In this document: positions 14,730 through 24,200 of the stretch, in pieces
How positions within the stretch are numbered: position 1 is the stretch's first letter
Layout of the letters: each line of letters opens with the position of its first letter
Notes under the pieces: generated by a model
Databases searched by the model: none
What the model was told of the DNA's origin: nothing
What the model saw: the letters and a program-made list of their open reading frames with translations, nothing else
Position numbers and translations under genes: made by a program
Assembly (NCBI RefSeq): GCF_023740735.1
Contig: NZ_JAMRXH010000001.1
Location: 186,001-250,000, forward strand
DNA from: Nocardia sp. CDC159
GTDB taxonomy: Bacteria > Actinomycetota > Actinomycetes > Mycobacteriales > Mycobacteriaceae
DNA length: 64,000 nt
Reading direction: 5' to 3'

Positions 14730-16951
14730 GCAGCCTGCGGGCCGGCACCGTGATCGGCTATCGAGGCGCACGCTGGCGGGTGCTCGATGTCGTCGGCGTC
14801 GACGCGCATCTGGTGCGCACCGATGACGGATCCGAGCTGACCATCCCGGTGGTGACCGTGTTGTCGGACCGCAGTTACTGCACCGATGAGCCGCATCCCA
14901 GTCTGGCCGACATGCATCTGCTCGACTCGATGAGCGAGGCGCAGCGGCAACAGGCCGCGTTCTGGTTCGACGAAATGTATGAAGTCCGCCACGGTATCCG
15001 CCCGTCTCAACGGGCGGTCATGGCCGCTGACCCGCCTGCCCCGGCGGGCACCGTCGCGCAGCGGCTGGCCGCGCAGCGAGACGCGCTGCGCGACAAGGGC
15101 ATCGAGGTATCGATGCAGACGATGTGGCGACGCTGGAGCGAATTCACCCGCCGCGGAATCATCGGTGTCGCCGACAAGCGCGGACTACCCCGCCGCACCC
15201 GCAGACCCGCCTACGACCCGCAGCTGCTCGAGGTGATCGACGCAGTCCGGCGCCGGTTCACCAGCAAATCCACTCCCTCGAAAAAGCAAGTCATCGAACT
15301 GGTCACCCGCGAAGCCGCCGAGCGTGGGATCCCAATCCCGAGCCGCAGCAGGCTCTACACGCTGCTCGACGAGACCGACCGCGGCAGCCACACCTTCGGG
15401 CTGGCCACCACGCGCCGCAGCCGTAATTCCAGCCCGCACCGCGACTTCGACGTCGCGCTCGCGATGTATCCCGGCCAGCAACTGCAGTTCGACACCACGC
15501 CATTAGATCTTTTCGCCCGCACCGTCGACGGGAGCACCCAGAAGATCGCGTTGGCTGCCGGTGTCGACGTCGCGACCCGCACCGTCGGCGGTGCGTTGCT
15601 GCGGCCGGTCGCCGCCAAGGCCGTCGACGCCACCAACCTGCTGCTGCGCGTGATGACGCCGCTGCCGATGCGGCCGGGCTGGGAGCGAGAACTGTCGGTG
15701 GCGCAGTCGTATCTGCCCGAAGAGCTGACAGTGCCCGCGGGTCAGCTCGCCACCGACATTGCCGCCAAACCCGTCCTGGACGTCGAGTCGGTCATCGTCG
15801 ACCGGGACCGGATCTTCGTCTGCGACACCTTCCTTCGAGCATTGGAAACCCGTGGCATCAGCTACCGGCTCGCAGGGAAAGGCGAACCGACCGCCAAGCC
15901 GATCATCGAGAGCTTCTTCCGCAGCCTCGGTGAGGACTTCGTGCGCTGGGTCAAGGGCTACAAAGGCAATTCGGTCGCCCGCCGCGGGCGCCATCCCGAA
16001 CGTGACGCGGTGTGGCCGCTGCCGGTGCTGCAGACCCTGCTCGAGGAATGGATCGTCTCGGTGTATCAAAACCGTCCCCACAGCGGGCTCACGCTGCCGG
16101 GGGCGCCGACAGTCGCGATTTCACCCAACGCGATGTTCAAGGCCATGAGTGAATGTGTGCCGGGTCGGGCGTCGGTGCTGACACGCGAGGAATGGATCGC
16201 GCTGCTCCCGGCGGTGGATCAACGCATCAACGATTACGGGGTGCGGGTCAATAAGCTCGTCTATCGCAGCGACGCGGTGCGCCGCCTGGCTCGGGCACGG
16301 TCCACCCGGACCGCCGTCGACGGCAAATGGAACATCCGCTACGACCCGTACAACCTGATGCAGGTCTGGGTGCGCAACGACGACCCTCGCCGAGCCGACA
16401 GCGATCCGTTGTGGCTGGAGGCCACGTGGGTGCTGGCCCGCCACGCCACCGTCCCGTTCGGACTCGACGTCCTCGACGCCGTGTGCGCCGCCGTGCGAGA
16501 CCCCCGCCACGTCACCGACCGTGAAGTCCTCGAACGTTCCGAGCGCCTGCACGCCCTGCTCCTCGCCGGGCCGGCCAACTCCGCGACGAGCACACGCCGC
16601 CGCACCAAAGCACGACGCTCTCCCACCCACCGCGAACGCCGCGCCGCTGTCCGCAACGTGGAGGTCGTGCGCCTCGACGAGGTCAGCAGCCACGACATCC
16701 TCCGACCGACCCCGCCGATCCCGGCGGCTGACAGCGAGAACACGACCGACACCGGTCCGCAGCCCGAACCGGTGGGGCCACCGGCCGCGTCCGACCCACC
16801 GCCCACAGATCCCGCACTGTCCTCTCCGCAACCAAGCCCCCCGCGTGCGTCCCCGGCGCGTGAGCGGCCCCGGTCTCGCGCGGCCGACCCCACCGTCGAT
16901 GACCTCGCCCTGCCGCCTCTGCGCTCGGCGAACTACAACGAAATCTGGTGA
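14726..16951 (+). CDS. tnsB: TnsB-like DDE transposase (Mu/rve integrase fold)
   Basis: A 741-aa transposase. The N-terminal ~220 residues hold helix-turn-helix DNA-binding segments (for example VAQRLAAQRDALRDKGIEV, MQTMWRRWSEFTRRGIIGV). The rve catalytic core has Asp256 (QLQFDTTPLD), Asp359 (VIVDRDRIFV) and Glu395 (KPIIESFFRSLGEDF), so the DDE triad is intact. A beta-barrel Mu-C-like region follows (KWNIRYDPYNLMQVWVRND), then a long Pro/Arg-rich tail, which in TnsB proteins contacts TnsC. ATG 14726 overlaps the tnsA stop. The enzyme joins transposon 3' ends to target DNA. Confidence 0.9.
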   Translation: MSSLRAGTVIGYRGARWRVLDVVGVDAHLVRTDDGSELTIPVVTVLSDRSYCTDEPHPSLADMHLLDSMSEAQRQQAAFWFDEMYEVRHGIRPSQRAVMAADPPAPAGTVAQRLAAQRDALRDKGIEVSMQTMWRRWSEFTRRGIIGVADKRGLPRRTRRPAYDPQLLEVIDAVRRRFTSKSTPSKKQVIELVTREAAERGIPIPSRSRLYTLLDETDRGSHTFGLATTRRSRNSSPHRDFDVALAMYPGQQLQFDTTPLDLFARTVDGSTQKIALAAGVDVATRTVGGALLRPVAAKAVDATNLLLRVMTPLPMRPGWERELSVAQSYLPEELTVPAGQLATDIAAKPVLDVESVIVDRDRIFVCDTFLRALETRGISYRLAGKGEPTAKPIIESFFRSLGEDFVRWVKGYKGNSVARRGRHPERDAVWPLPVLQTLLEEWIVSVYQNRPHSGLTLPGAPTVAISPNAMFKAMSECVPGRASVLTREEWIALLPAVDQRINDYGVRVNKLVYRSDAVRRLARARSTRTAVDGKWNIRYDPYNLMQVWVRNDDPRRADSDPLWLEATWVLARHATVPFGLDVLDAVCAAVRDPRHVTDREVLERSERLHALLLAGPANSATSTRRRTKARRSPTHRERRAAVRNVEVVRLDEVSSHDILRPTPPIPAADSENTTDTGPQPEPVGPPAASDPPPTDPALSSPQPSPPRASPARERPRSRAADPTVDDLALPPLRSANYNEIW

Positions 16952-17147
16952 CCAGACAATGACACCACACGCACCATGGCGATCCTTGACCGAATCATGT
17001 TGTGCCACAACGGCATTCGAGGCGAGTCGGCCAGCACCACGCGCGGAGCCGACCACTCGCCGCGGCGGCGAGTGCGCGTCACCGCACCACTGTGACCCGT
17101 GGGTGGTCCCACTGTCGTGCATCGACACGGAAGGCAGGTGAAACCTC

Positions 17148-18182
17148 ATGGCACCACCGATAACCCGTGAACTGTGGTACGAGCACTGCTACACCGAACC
17201 GATGCCGCTCGGCGACGGTGCGCCGATGCCGATGCGGAACCTGCGCAAACTCTCGGCCGAGCAACGCGCGGTCTACGACACCACCCGACGTCTCTACATC
17301 GACGACGAACGCGTCTACCAAACCGCCAACATCGCGGCCATCGAGAAGCAGACCCGCCGCATGCTGGATCGCTCCCGCAGCAAGACATCGGTGGTGCGGC
17401 GCGGGTTACGCATATCCGGGCCGTCGACGACGGGAAAATCTACCGCCATCATCCACGTCGGCAAACGCCTCGAACGGTCCCTGCGCAAGCGCTGCGATCG
17501 CGAACACGACAGATCGTTCGTCCCGATCGCCTACATCACCATCAGCGACATCAACAACGCCAACAAGCTGTGGTTCGCCTTCGCACAGTTCTACGGAATC
17601 GAACTGCCCAAACGCGGCACCATCGAGGAACGGATGTACATCATTTCCGCGCTCATGCGTGATCTGGGCACCCGGTTCGTGCTCGTCGACGAAGTCCACC
17701 ACCTCGATCTGCGCAAATCCCAAGGCGCGGAAACCGCCAACGCACTCAAACGCCTCGCCGAACACACCGACACCTCGATGATCTACTCCGGCATCGACCT
17801 CGACACCGCCCCCCTGTTCACCGGACGCGCCGGCGAACAATGGCGCAAGCGCACCATCCCTTACGACATGCAGGCCTGCAGCCTCGACGCCCCAACCCGG
17901 CGCGCCGAATGGATTCAGCTGGTCAAATCGTTCGCCGGAGACCTCCCGCTGTGCGACTACCGGCCCGAGGATCTCACACCCCTGGCCGAGTATCTGTTTC
18001 ACCGCACCGGCGGCATGGTCGGCTCACTGAGGCAACTACTCACCGACGCCGCATGCGAGGCGATCGACACCGGAACCGAAAAGATCACCCGCACACTGCT
18101 TGACGGCGTCAGCCTCGACCAAGACGCCGACAGCTACGCCAGCACCCACCACGACTACACCGACCCAGGACAACCTCGCTGA
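17148..18182 (+). CDS. tnsC: TnsC/TniB-like AAA+ ATPase
   Basis: A 344-aa ATPase with Walker A GPSTTGKST (~residue 90), Walker B FVLVDEVHHLD (~180), and the sensor region MIYSGIDLDTAPLF. The C-terminal PEDLTPLAEYLFHRTGGMVGSLRQLL is the typical lid helix of TniB/TnsC proteins. It would polymerise on target DNA and license TnsB. 196 bases separate it from tnsB, the only sizeable gap in the module; its TGA overlaps the tniQ ATG (TGATG). Confidence 0.9.
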   Translation: MAPPITRELWYEHCYTEPMPLGDGAPMPMRNLRKLSAEQRAVYDTTRRLYIDDERVYQTANIAAIEKQTRRMLDRSRSKTSVVRRGLRISGPSTTGKSTAIIHVGKRLERSLRKRCDREHDRSFVPIAYITISDINNANKLWFAFAQFYGIELPKRGTIEERMYIISALMRDLGTRFVLVDEVHHLDLRKSQGAETANALKRLAEHTDTSMIYSGIDLDTAPLFTGRAGEQWRKRTIPYDMQACSLDAPTRRAEWIQLVKSFAGDLPLCDYRPEDLTPLAEYLFHRTGGMVGSLRQLLTDAACEAIDTGTEKITRTLLDGVSLDQDADSYASTHHDYTDPGQPR

Positions 18183-19054
18183 TGACGACCACCATTCGGC
18201 AACTACCGATCAGCGTCGCGCCCCTGCACGGTGAAACTATGCGCGGCTACATCAGCCGCCTGGCCGGCACCAACCACCACAGCATCGGCCATCTGTGGGA
18301 GGCGGTCACCACCGCCTACGACCCTGCCCACGCGCTCGCCGCCTACAGCGGACATCCCGCCGCCAATCTCCTCAACGCACTACCGGAACTATCCGACTAC
18401 AGTCCCTCCATCCCGATCGCCACCCGGACTCTGCCGGGAAATCCCCGAACCCTTACCTGCTACGCCTGTCAGCGATGCGTCGCAGTCAAAACCGGGCACA
18501 CCGACACCACCGTGGTGGTCCGCGCCGATCACTACCGGGTCCTGTGCCGGCGGCATCAGCGGTGGATCGGCGGCCCGTATCTCAAATGCGATGCACATCA
18601 ACAGTTCTCGGTGACCGGACACCCCGATATCATCAAAGCTGCCGCTCGTCACCACAGTATCGCCCGTCAAGCGGGAGTCATCGACAGCTCCGAAGCCTTC
18701 AGCGACGCGATCCGGGCATTCGTGTACTGGGAACACCACGGCATCATCAACAGCGACAGGACTCCGGAAATCGTGCGCCGCCGTGAACAACTCGAATGCA
18801 CCGCAAGCAGCGGCCGCGCCGATCCCCGCGCCTACGCCTGCTGGTATCCCGACGCTGTAGCACTGACCGCCATCCTTCTGCGGAACCATTTCGAGGTCCG
18901 CAGCGCCGGCCCGGCCAAGCGACACAGTGTCATCGCAGCAACGCTGCGAACCGTGGCACGCACCCTACTCAACGGCCACGAACCGATCGGCAGCTACGAC
19001 CCCCTCCGCCAAGCACTCGACTCCACGTTCTACCCTCCCTCGACCTACTTCTAG
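18182..19054 (+). CDS. tniQ: TniQ/TnsD-family target-site selector
   Basis: A 290-aa protein with the TniQ start PISVAPLHGETMRGYISRLAGTNH and a zinc finger CYACQRC ... YRVLCRRHQRW (residues ~96-130). At 290 residues it is short, like Tn5053/CAST TniQ rather than the ~500-residue Tn7 TnsD, so it may need another DNA-binding partner to pick a site. It is convergent with a universal stress protein gene whose 3' end lies 124 bases away. Confidence 0.85.
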   Translation: MTTTIRQLPISVAPLHGETMRGYISRLAGTNHHSIGHLWEAVTTAYDPAHALAAYSGHPAANLLNALPELSDYSPSIPIATRTLPGNPRTLTCYACQRCVAVKTGHTDTTVVVRADHYRVLCRRHQRWIGGPYLKCDAHQQFSVTGHPDIIKAAARHHSIARQAGVIDSSEAFSDAIRAFVYWEHHGIINSDRTPEIVRRREQLECTASSGRADPRAYACWYPDAVALTAILLRNHFEVRSAGPAKRHSVIAATLRTVARTLLNGHEPIGSYDPLRQALDSTFYPPSTYF

Positions 19055-19178
19055 ACCGCTGTCACCCCCGCCCGCCCAATGTGCAGCGTGGTTTCAATCC
19101 CGTTCGCGTGCCGAGTTTATGGCCACGTTGCCTTTAATGGTCCAATAAAACTGAGCAAGGCCGATGAAACGTGTGTTC

Positions 19179-20084
19179 TCAGGCCTTCTCGCGGGCGACT
19201 ATGACCGGGCACTCGGCCAGATGCAGCAGCGCGGTGCTGGTCGAGCCGAGCACCATGCTCGCGAATCCGCCGCGGCCACGGCTGCCGACGACCACCATTT
19301 GCGCGAGCCGGGAATGGTCGAGCAGTGAGCGGACCGGGCTGTCGCACATCACGATTCGTTCCACCGCGACGTCCGGGTAGCGCTCGGACCAACCAGCCAG
19401 GCCTTCGGCCAGCACGGTGTCCTCGTGCTCGCGAATCCCCTCCCAACCCGACACCGGAAGGTCATAGCCGCTGATATCGCTCCAGGTGTGCAGGGCGATC
19501 AGGCCGACCTTGCGCCGCGATGCCTCGTCGAAGGCGATCTCGACGGCCAGGGCGCTGTTGGCGGTGCCGTCGACACCCACCAGCACCGGCCGCTCCGCCC
19601 ACCCCGGGTCGGCCGGGCGGTCGTCGTGGATCACCGCGACGGGGCAGTGCGCATGTCGGCTCAGCGCGGTTGACACCGATCCGAGGATTGCGCGGCGGAT
19701 CGCGCCGCGGCCGTTGTTTCCGACGACGATCATCCGCAGTCGTGCCGAGCGGTCGATCAGAGTGGGGGTGGCCAGATAGAAGGTCAGTTCGGTGGTGATC
19801 GGAACCTCGATGTCGGACACCGTATGCCGGGCGATCGACGCCGCCTCGGCCAGCATCCGCTCCCCGTCGGCGCGCAGCCACTGCTTCTCACCTTCGGCGA
19901 CCACCGCCTGCAGGCCGTCGCCGGGTGCGACGCCGAAGGAGGTCAGGATGTGTAGTGGGCAGTGGTGCAGCGCGGCCTCGGTGGCCGCCCAGGCGGCCGC
20001 CCGCAGCGACACCGCCGAGCCGTCCACGCCCACCAGAATGGGCGGGTTGATCGGGTTCGAGACGAATGCGTGGCGCGATGTCAT
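19179..20084 (-). CDS. Universal stress protein, tandem UspA domains (Rv2005c-like)
   Basis: A 301-aa protein with two Usp folds. Domain 1 runs from ILVGVDGSAVSLRAAAWAATEAAL to VVGNNGRGAIRRAILGSVSTAL; domain 2 from VLVGVDGTANSALAVEIAFDEASRRKVGL to VVVGSRGRGGFASMVLGSTSTAL. Both keep the G-x(2)-G-x(9)-G-S/N ATP-binding motif. Mycobacterial tandem Usps of this type (Rv2005c, Rv2623) belong to the DosR regulon. ATG 20084 has GGAG six bases ahead; an earlier in-frame ATG lacks one. It follows the membrane protein and otsB1-like genes on the same strand, apparently as one unit. Confidence 0.9.
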   Translation of the reverse strand: MTSRHAFVSNPINPPILVGVDGSAVSLRAAAWAATEAALHHCPLHILTSFGVAPGDGLQAVVAEGEKQWLRADGERMLAEAASIARHTVSDIEVPITTELTFYLATPTLIDRSARLRMIVVGNNGRGAIRRAILGSVSTALSRHAHCPVAVIHDDRPADPGWAERPVLVGVDGTANSALAVEIAFDEASRRKVGLIALHTWSDISGYDLPVSGWEGIREHEDTVLAEGLAGWSERYPDVAVERIVMCDSPVRSLLDHSRLAQMVVVGSRGRGGFASMVLGSTSTALLHLAECPVIVAREKA

Positions 20085-20140
20085 GATCTGCTCCTTCGAC
20101 TGTGGCTGGTGAAGAGTCTTCCGGTCCACACGGGCCGATC

Positions 20141-21172
20141 TCAGAGCACAAGGTCCTCCCGCGCGGGGGTCTTCGGTTTCTCATCCACGGGTGGCCGTGC
20201 GGCCGGCGACGCGCGACCGGCGTCGAGCGAACGTGCCAGCGCCACCAGCACCCCGACCGTTCGCCCATGCTCATCGATGAAGTTCTGCCGCGCCTGTCCG
20301 CGGCGGAAGGTGACGAACGCCCGACCGGTGTGCAACTGCCAGGTGTGCCAGAACAGCATCGGCACCAGCATCACGAAATTGACTGCGCCCCAAATGATCC
20401 ACACGCGTTCGTTGAACCAGCCGTGCGAGGGCATCAGCGTCGGGAAGACGTTGTAGATGCCGATCACGAGCATCAGCACCGGCAGGGTGTAGATGCGCGC
20501 CATGATGTAGAGCTCCGGCCGACGCATCACCAGCGGATAGATCTCCGCGACGGCCAGAATGCAGATGCTGCCCGCGAAATGTTCTTCCTGCGGTGGATAG
20601 CCGCCGAAGGTGAAGCACAGGTTCCACGAGGTGTAGATGAAGTTCCACGCGACGGTGGTGTAGGCGATCAGCTCAGCGTTCGGTCCGGCGGTGATCTCCC
20701 AGAAGCGCGGGCTGTAGGGAATGGTTAGACACAGACCTAGCCCGACGGCCGCGTTCCAGTAATTCCCCAGATCGACGTCGCGGATCGTCTCCTCGGCGAT
20801 ATTGAGGAACAGAATCGCGTACGGGAACCACAGAAACCGCGGGTCTCGCAACCACCGCCACAGCACCCCCGCGCGCTCCTCGGCCACCGCCACTCGCATC
20901 GCGCCCACGAGCGTGAGCGGAATCAGCACCGACAGGATCTTGGCCCAGGAGAACCAGTTGACCAGGCCGATATCGCGGCCGGGCCCCCAGATCCACAGCG
21001 GGAAGGTCAGTATCGACAGGCCCCACACCCCCATGGACGCGCGCGGGTGCAGCTGCATATATCGGACGATGACGCACAGCAGTGCGCAGAACACGAGCAT
21101 CGAGAGCGCGGTGGTCCAGGTGAACGGCGCGGGATCACCGCTGACTGTCTCCGAAACTGCAAGAGGCATCAT
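20141..21172 (-). CDS. Uncharacterised polytopic membrane protein of the dormancy island
   Basis: A 343-aa protein with about eight hydrophobic helices (for example MLVFCALLCVIVRYM, MGVWGLSILTFPLWIWG, ILSVLIPLTLVGAM, FLWFPYAILFLNIAEE, MLVIGIYNVFPTL, FVMLVPMLFWHTW). Charged and aromatic residues in the middle (NYWNAAVGLGLCLTIPYSPRFWEI, AWNFIYTSWNLCFTFGG) look conserved-type but I recognise no named family with certainty. The C-terminus is a soluble, Pro-rich tail. It lies 57 bases upstream of the Usp gene and 71 downstream of the otsB1-like gene, so co-expression is likely. Confidence 0.7.
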   Translation of the reverse strand: MMPLAVSETVSGDPAPFTWTTALSMLVFCALLCVIVRYMQLHPRASMGVWGLSILTFPLWIWGPGRDIGLVNWFSWAKILSVLIPLTLVGAMRVAVAEERAGVLWRWLRDPRFLWFPYAILFLNIAEETIRDVDLGNYWNAAVGLGLCLTIPYSPRFWEITAGPNAELIAYTTVAWNFIYTSWNLCFTFGGYPPQEEHFAGSICILAVAEIYPLVMRRPELYIMARIYTLPVLMLVIGIYNVFPTLMPSHGWFNERVWIIWGAVNFVMLVPMLFWHTWQLHTGRAFVTFRRGQARQNFIDEHGRTVGVLVALARSLDAGRASPAARPPVDEKPKTPAREDLVL

Positions 21173-21243
21173 GCGTACAGCACACCGCCAGCGAACCCAT
21201 TGTCCCTAGGAGAACAGGTCCCGACCCTCAACGCCGAAGGTCG

Positions 21244-24200
21244 CTATTCGGGCATCTCCCGGACGGGTTGCCGAATCGAGCCACCCGGCACGAGCCATTC
21301 CCGGCGGCCCCGGCAGTCGATCTCGATCGGCGCTGCCTCACCGGGATCGGAGCCGAGTTCGAGGACGTCCGCATCGATGCGGACGGTGAGCCGATGGCCG
21401 CGGTACTCCATTGGGAAGGTGAGCGTCGACAGCGCTCGTGGCCAGCGTGGATTGAAGATCAGTCGGTCCGCTCGGATCTCGAGGCCGGTGAAGCAGCGCT
21501 GCAGCAGGTCCACGCTGCCCGCCATGGCGGCCAGATGGATACCTTCGGCAGTGGTTCCGCCCTGGATATCGGCGACATCGGATTCCAGTACATTGCCGAA
21601 GAACTCCATCGCGCGGTCGCGGTTGGCGCGGGCCAGCACCCACGAGTGCACGACCGCGCTCAGGGTGGAACCGTGCGAGGTCCGGGCCAGGTAGTAGTCG
21701 ATCGTTCGGGGGATCATCTCCGCAGGCAGCTCATAGCCCATGCGCCCCAACAGCTCTCGCAGTTCGTCGGCGGACAGCAGATAGAACAGCATGAGCACGT
21801 CGGCCTGCTTGGCGACCCGGTAGCGGTTCACGTCGTCGCCCTCGGCCTCGAGGATGCGGTCCAGGCGGCCGATGTCGCCATAGCGGCGGGTGTAGTCGTC
21901 CCAATCCAATTCCGCCAATTCCTGATACCGGGCAAACTGACTGATCACCCCGTCGTGGAACGGCACCACGAGCCGATCGGCGACCTCGGCCCAGTGCGCG
22001 GGCTCCGGCGGCGCGACGCCCAGCGACTCCATCAACTCGGCCCGGGCCCGCGGCGCGAGCAGATCCAGCGCCTCGCGCGCCCGGCGAATCACCCACCCCG
22101 CCATGACATTGGTATAGGCGTTGTCGTCGATGCCGTCGTAGGGAGCGTCCGGATAGCCCGAGTGGAATTCGTCGGGCCCGATCACCCCGCGCAGGTGATA
22201 GCGGTCGTCAGCCGGATCGTAGACGGCGCTGCTCGCCCAGAATCGCGCGATCTCGACCAGCAGCTCGGCACCGACCGCGGCCAGGAAGTCCAGGTCCCCG
22301 GCCACCTGGTAGTACTGCCACACGTTGTAGGCGACCGCGATTCCGGCATGCCGGGCTCGCGGACTCGCATCCGGTCGCCAGCGGCCCGACCGCGGGTTCA
22401 GATGTAGCCGCTGGCTCTCCTCCCGGCCGTCGCTGCCCGACTGCCAGGGGAACAGCGCACCCGCACAACCGATTTCGCGCGCCAGCCGCCGCGCTTCGGG
22501 CAGCCGCCGATACCGGTACCCCAGCAGCGACCGGGTGATCGCGGGGATGCGCACGTTCAGCACGGGCAGCACAAACAGCTCGTCCCAGAACACATGTCCG
22601 CGATAGGCCTCCCCGTGCAGCCCCCGGGCGGGTACGCCGACGTCGAGAGCGGCGGTGTGCGGCGACAGCGTCTGCGCCAGGTGCAGCAGATGCAGCCGCA
22701 CCGTTCTGGCCGCCTGCGCATTGCCGTCGGGATGGATTCGCAGTCGGGCCCACAGGTGCTCCCACGCGACCGTATGCGCGTGCAGGACATCCGCGAACGC
22801 GCCGAGATCGTCGAGTTCGCGCACCGCCTGCACCTGTGGGGCCGAGACCGCGTGATCGCGGCCGGTGAAAACGGCGACCATCTTTTCCACTGTCACGGCG
22901 TCCCCGGCGTGGACCTCGATATCGAACTCGTCGCCAGCCATCTCGTCCTCGTCGACGGGTCGGCCGGTCGCCTCGCACGGACCGCCGTTCTTCCGGACCG
23001 CCACGCGCACGGCGGTCGCGATCGAAATACGGGATTGGTTGGTCTGCACCAGGACCAGCACCGTAGAGGGCGATGGCCGTTCGGTGGACACCACGGCGAA
23101 ATGGCGATCCAACAGTTCCCGATACCGCTCGACCAGACTGTTGCGCACGCCGGTGTCGATCGCACTGCGCACCGTCAGTTTTCCGCACCAATTCTCCGGT
23201 TCCACGGTCGTTTCCAGTGCACACAGATGCGGTGCGTGCATCGCGGCGAACCGGCTTTGGCAGACCGTGGTCATACGGCCCTCGCTGTCGCGATAACGCA
23301 GGCGGCGGGTCAGAACAGCGCGGCGCAGATCGAATTCCTGTCGATAGGACAGCAATTCGGCCTCGTCGACGCAGAACCAGGCGCCGCCATCGATGCGCCA
23401 CGACACCGGCAGCCAGTTCGGGACGTTGACCATGCTCTCGTTGTCGACCACGTGCCCGGCGACCCCATCCCGCAGCCGGTTGTACACCCCGGCCACATAG
23501 GTGCCCGGATAGTGTTGTGCCCCAGCCCGCGATTCGGGTGCGGCCCCGCGCGTGGCGAGATAGCCGTTGCCGACCGTGCACAAAGCCTCGCGCAGCTTCT
23601 CTTCCGCCGCCACATACCCGTCGTAGGTGAGCAGCCACGACTCCGAAGCGATCGCGGTGGCCGCGCCCGACAACAGCTCGGTGAGCCGGCCCAGGAGCTC
23701 CCGCACCCGCGCCGGACCGTCGACGGCGAAGTGAGCGGCGCTGCGGCGATCACCATTTTCACTGTGGCGCACCACGACCGGCACGCCGTCGGCACCCATC
23801 GCGTCGAAGGCGTCCTCGTCGGTCAGATCGTCACCCAGGTAGACCGGCAGCGCGGGAGCGTCGAGGCGATCGAGGATCCATCGCAGCGCATAGCCTTTGT
23901 CCCAGTCCAGATCCGGACGGAGCTCGGTGACCTTGCGGCCGCCGGTGACCCGCAGTCCGGCCTGTCCCCCGACCTCGTGCACGGCCGCCACCACCGCGGC
24001 CACCCGGTCCGCGGCGACATTGCGATGATGCACCGCGACGGCGAAACGCTTGTGCTCCACCACGACCCCCGCGATATCGCGCAGCCGGTCCCCGAGTTCG
24101 ACCGCGGCCCGAGCGATCGCGGGTTCGGCCGCGGCACCGGCCTCGTGGACATGGCGGGTCCCGTCCGGGGCGAGCAGCTCGAAGCCGTGGCTGCCCGCGT

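Larger units (their letters stand above)
13959..19054 (+). mobile_element. Tn7-like transposition module (tnsA-tnsB-tnsC-tniQ)
   Basis: Four co-directional genes in canonical order encode an endonuclease subunit, a DDE transposase, an AAA+ regulator and a TniQ target selector. TnsA/TnsB overlap as ATGA and TnsC/TniQ as TGATG. The span given is the gene block only; termini were not found. On the right, TniQ ends 124 bases from the 3' end of a universal stress protein gene, which leaves no room for cargo there; any cargo would have to be the HNH/AlbA/DUF6338 genes on the tnsA side. Confidence 0.8.

Noticed and set aside
19091..19115. GTTTCAATCCCGTTCGCG, which looks like a CRISPR repeat start, next to the Tn7-like tniQ
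   Set aside because: Only one copy, no spacer periodicity and no cas genes; a CRISPR-associated transposon is not supported.
20085..21243. Weak GGGAC-like sequences upstream of the membrane protein (near 21200) and of the first usp (near 20115) as DosR boxes
   Set aside because: They match the consensus only in one half and have wrong spacing, and the genes are likely expressed from the otsB1 promoter.
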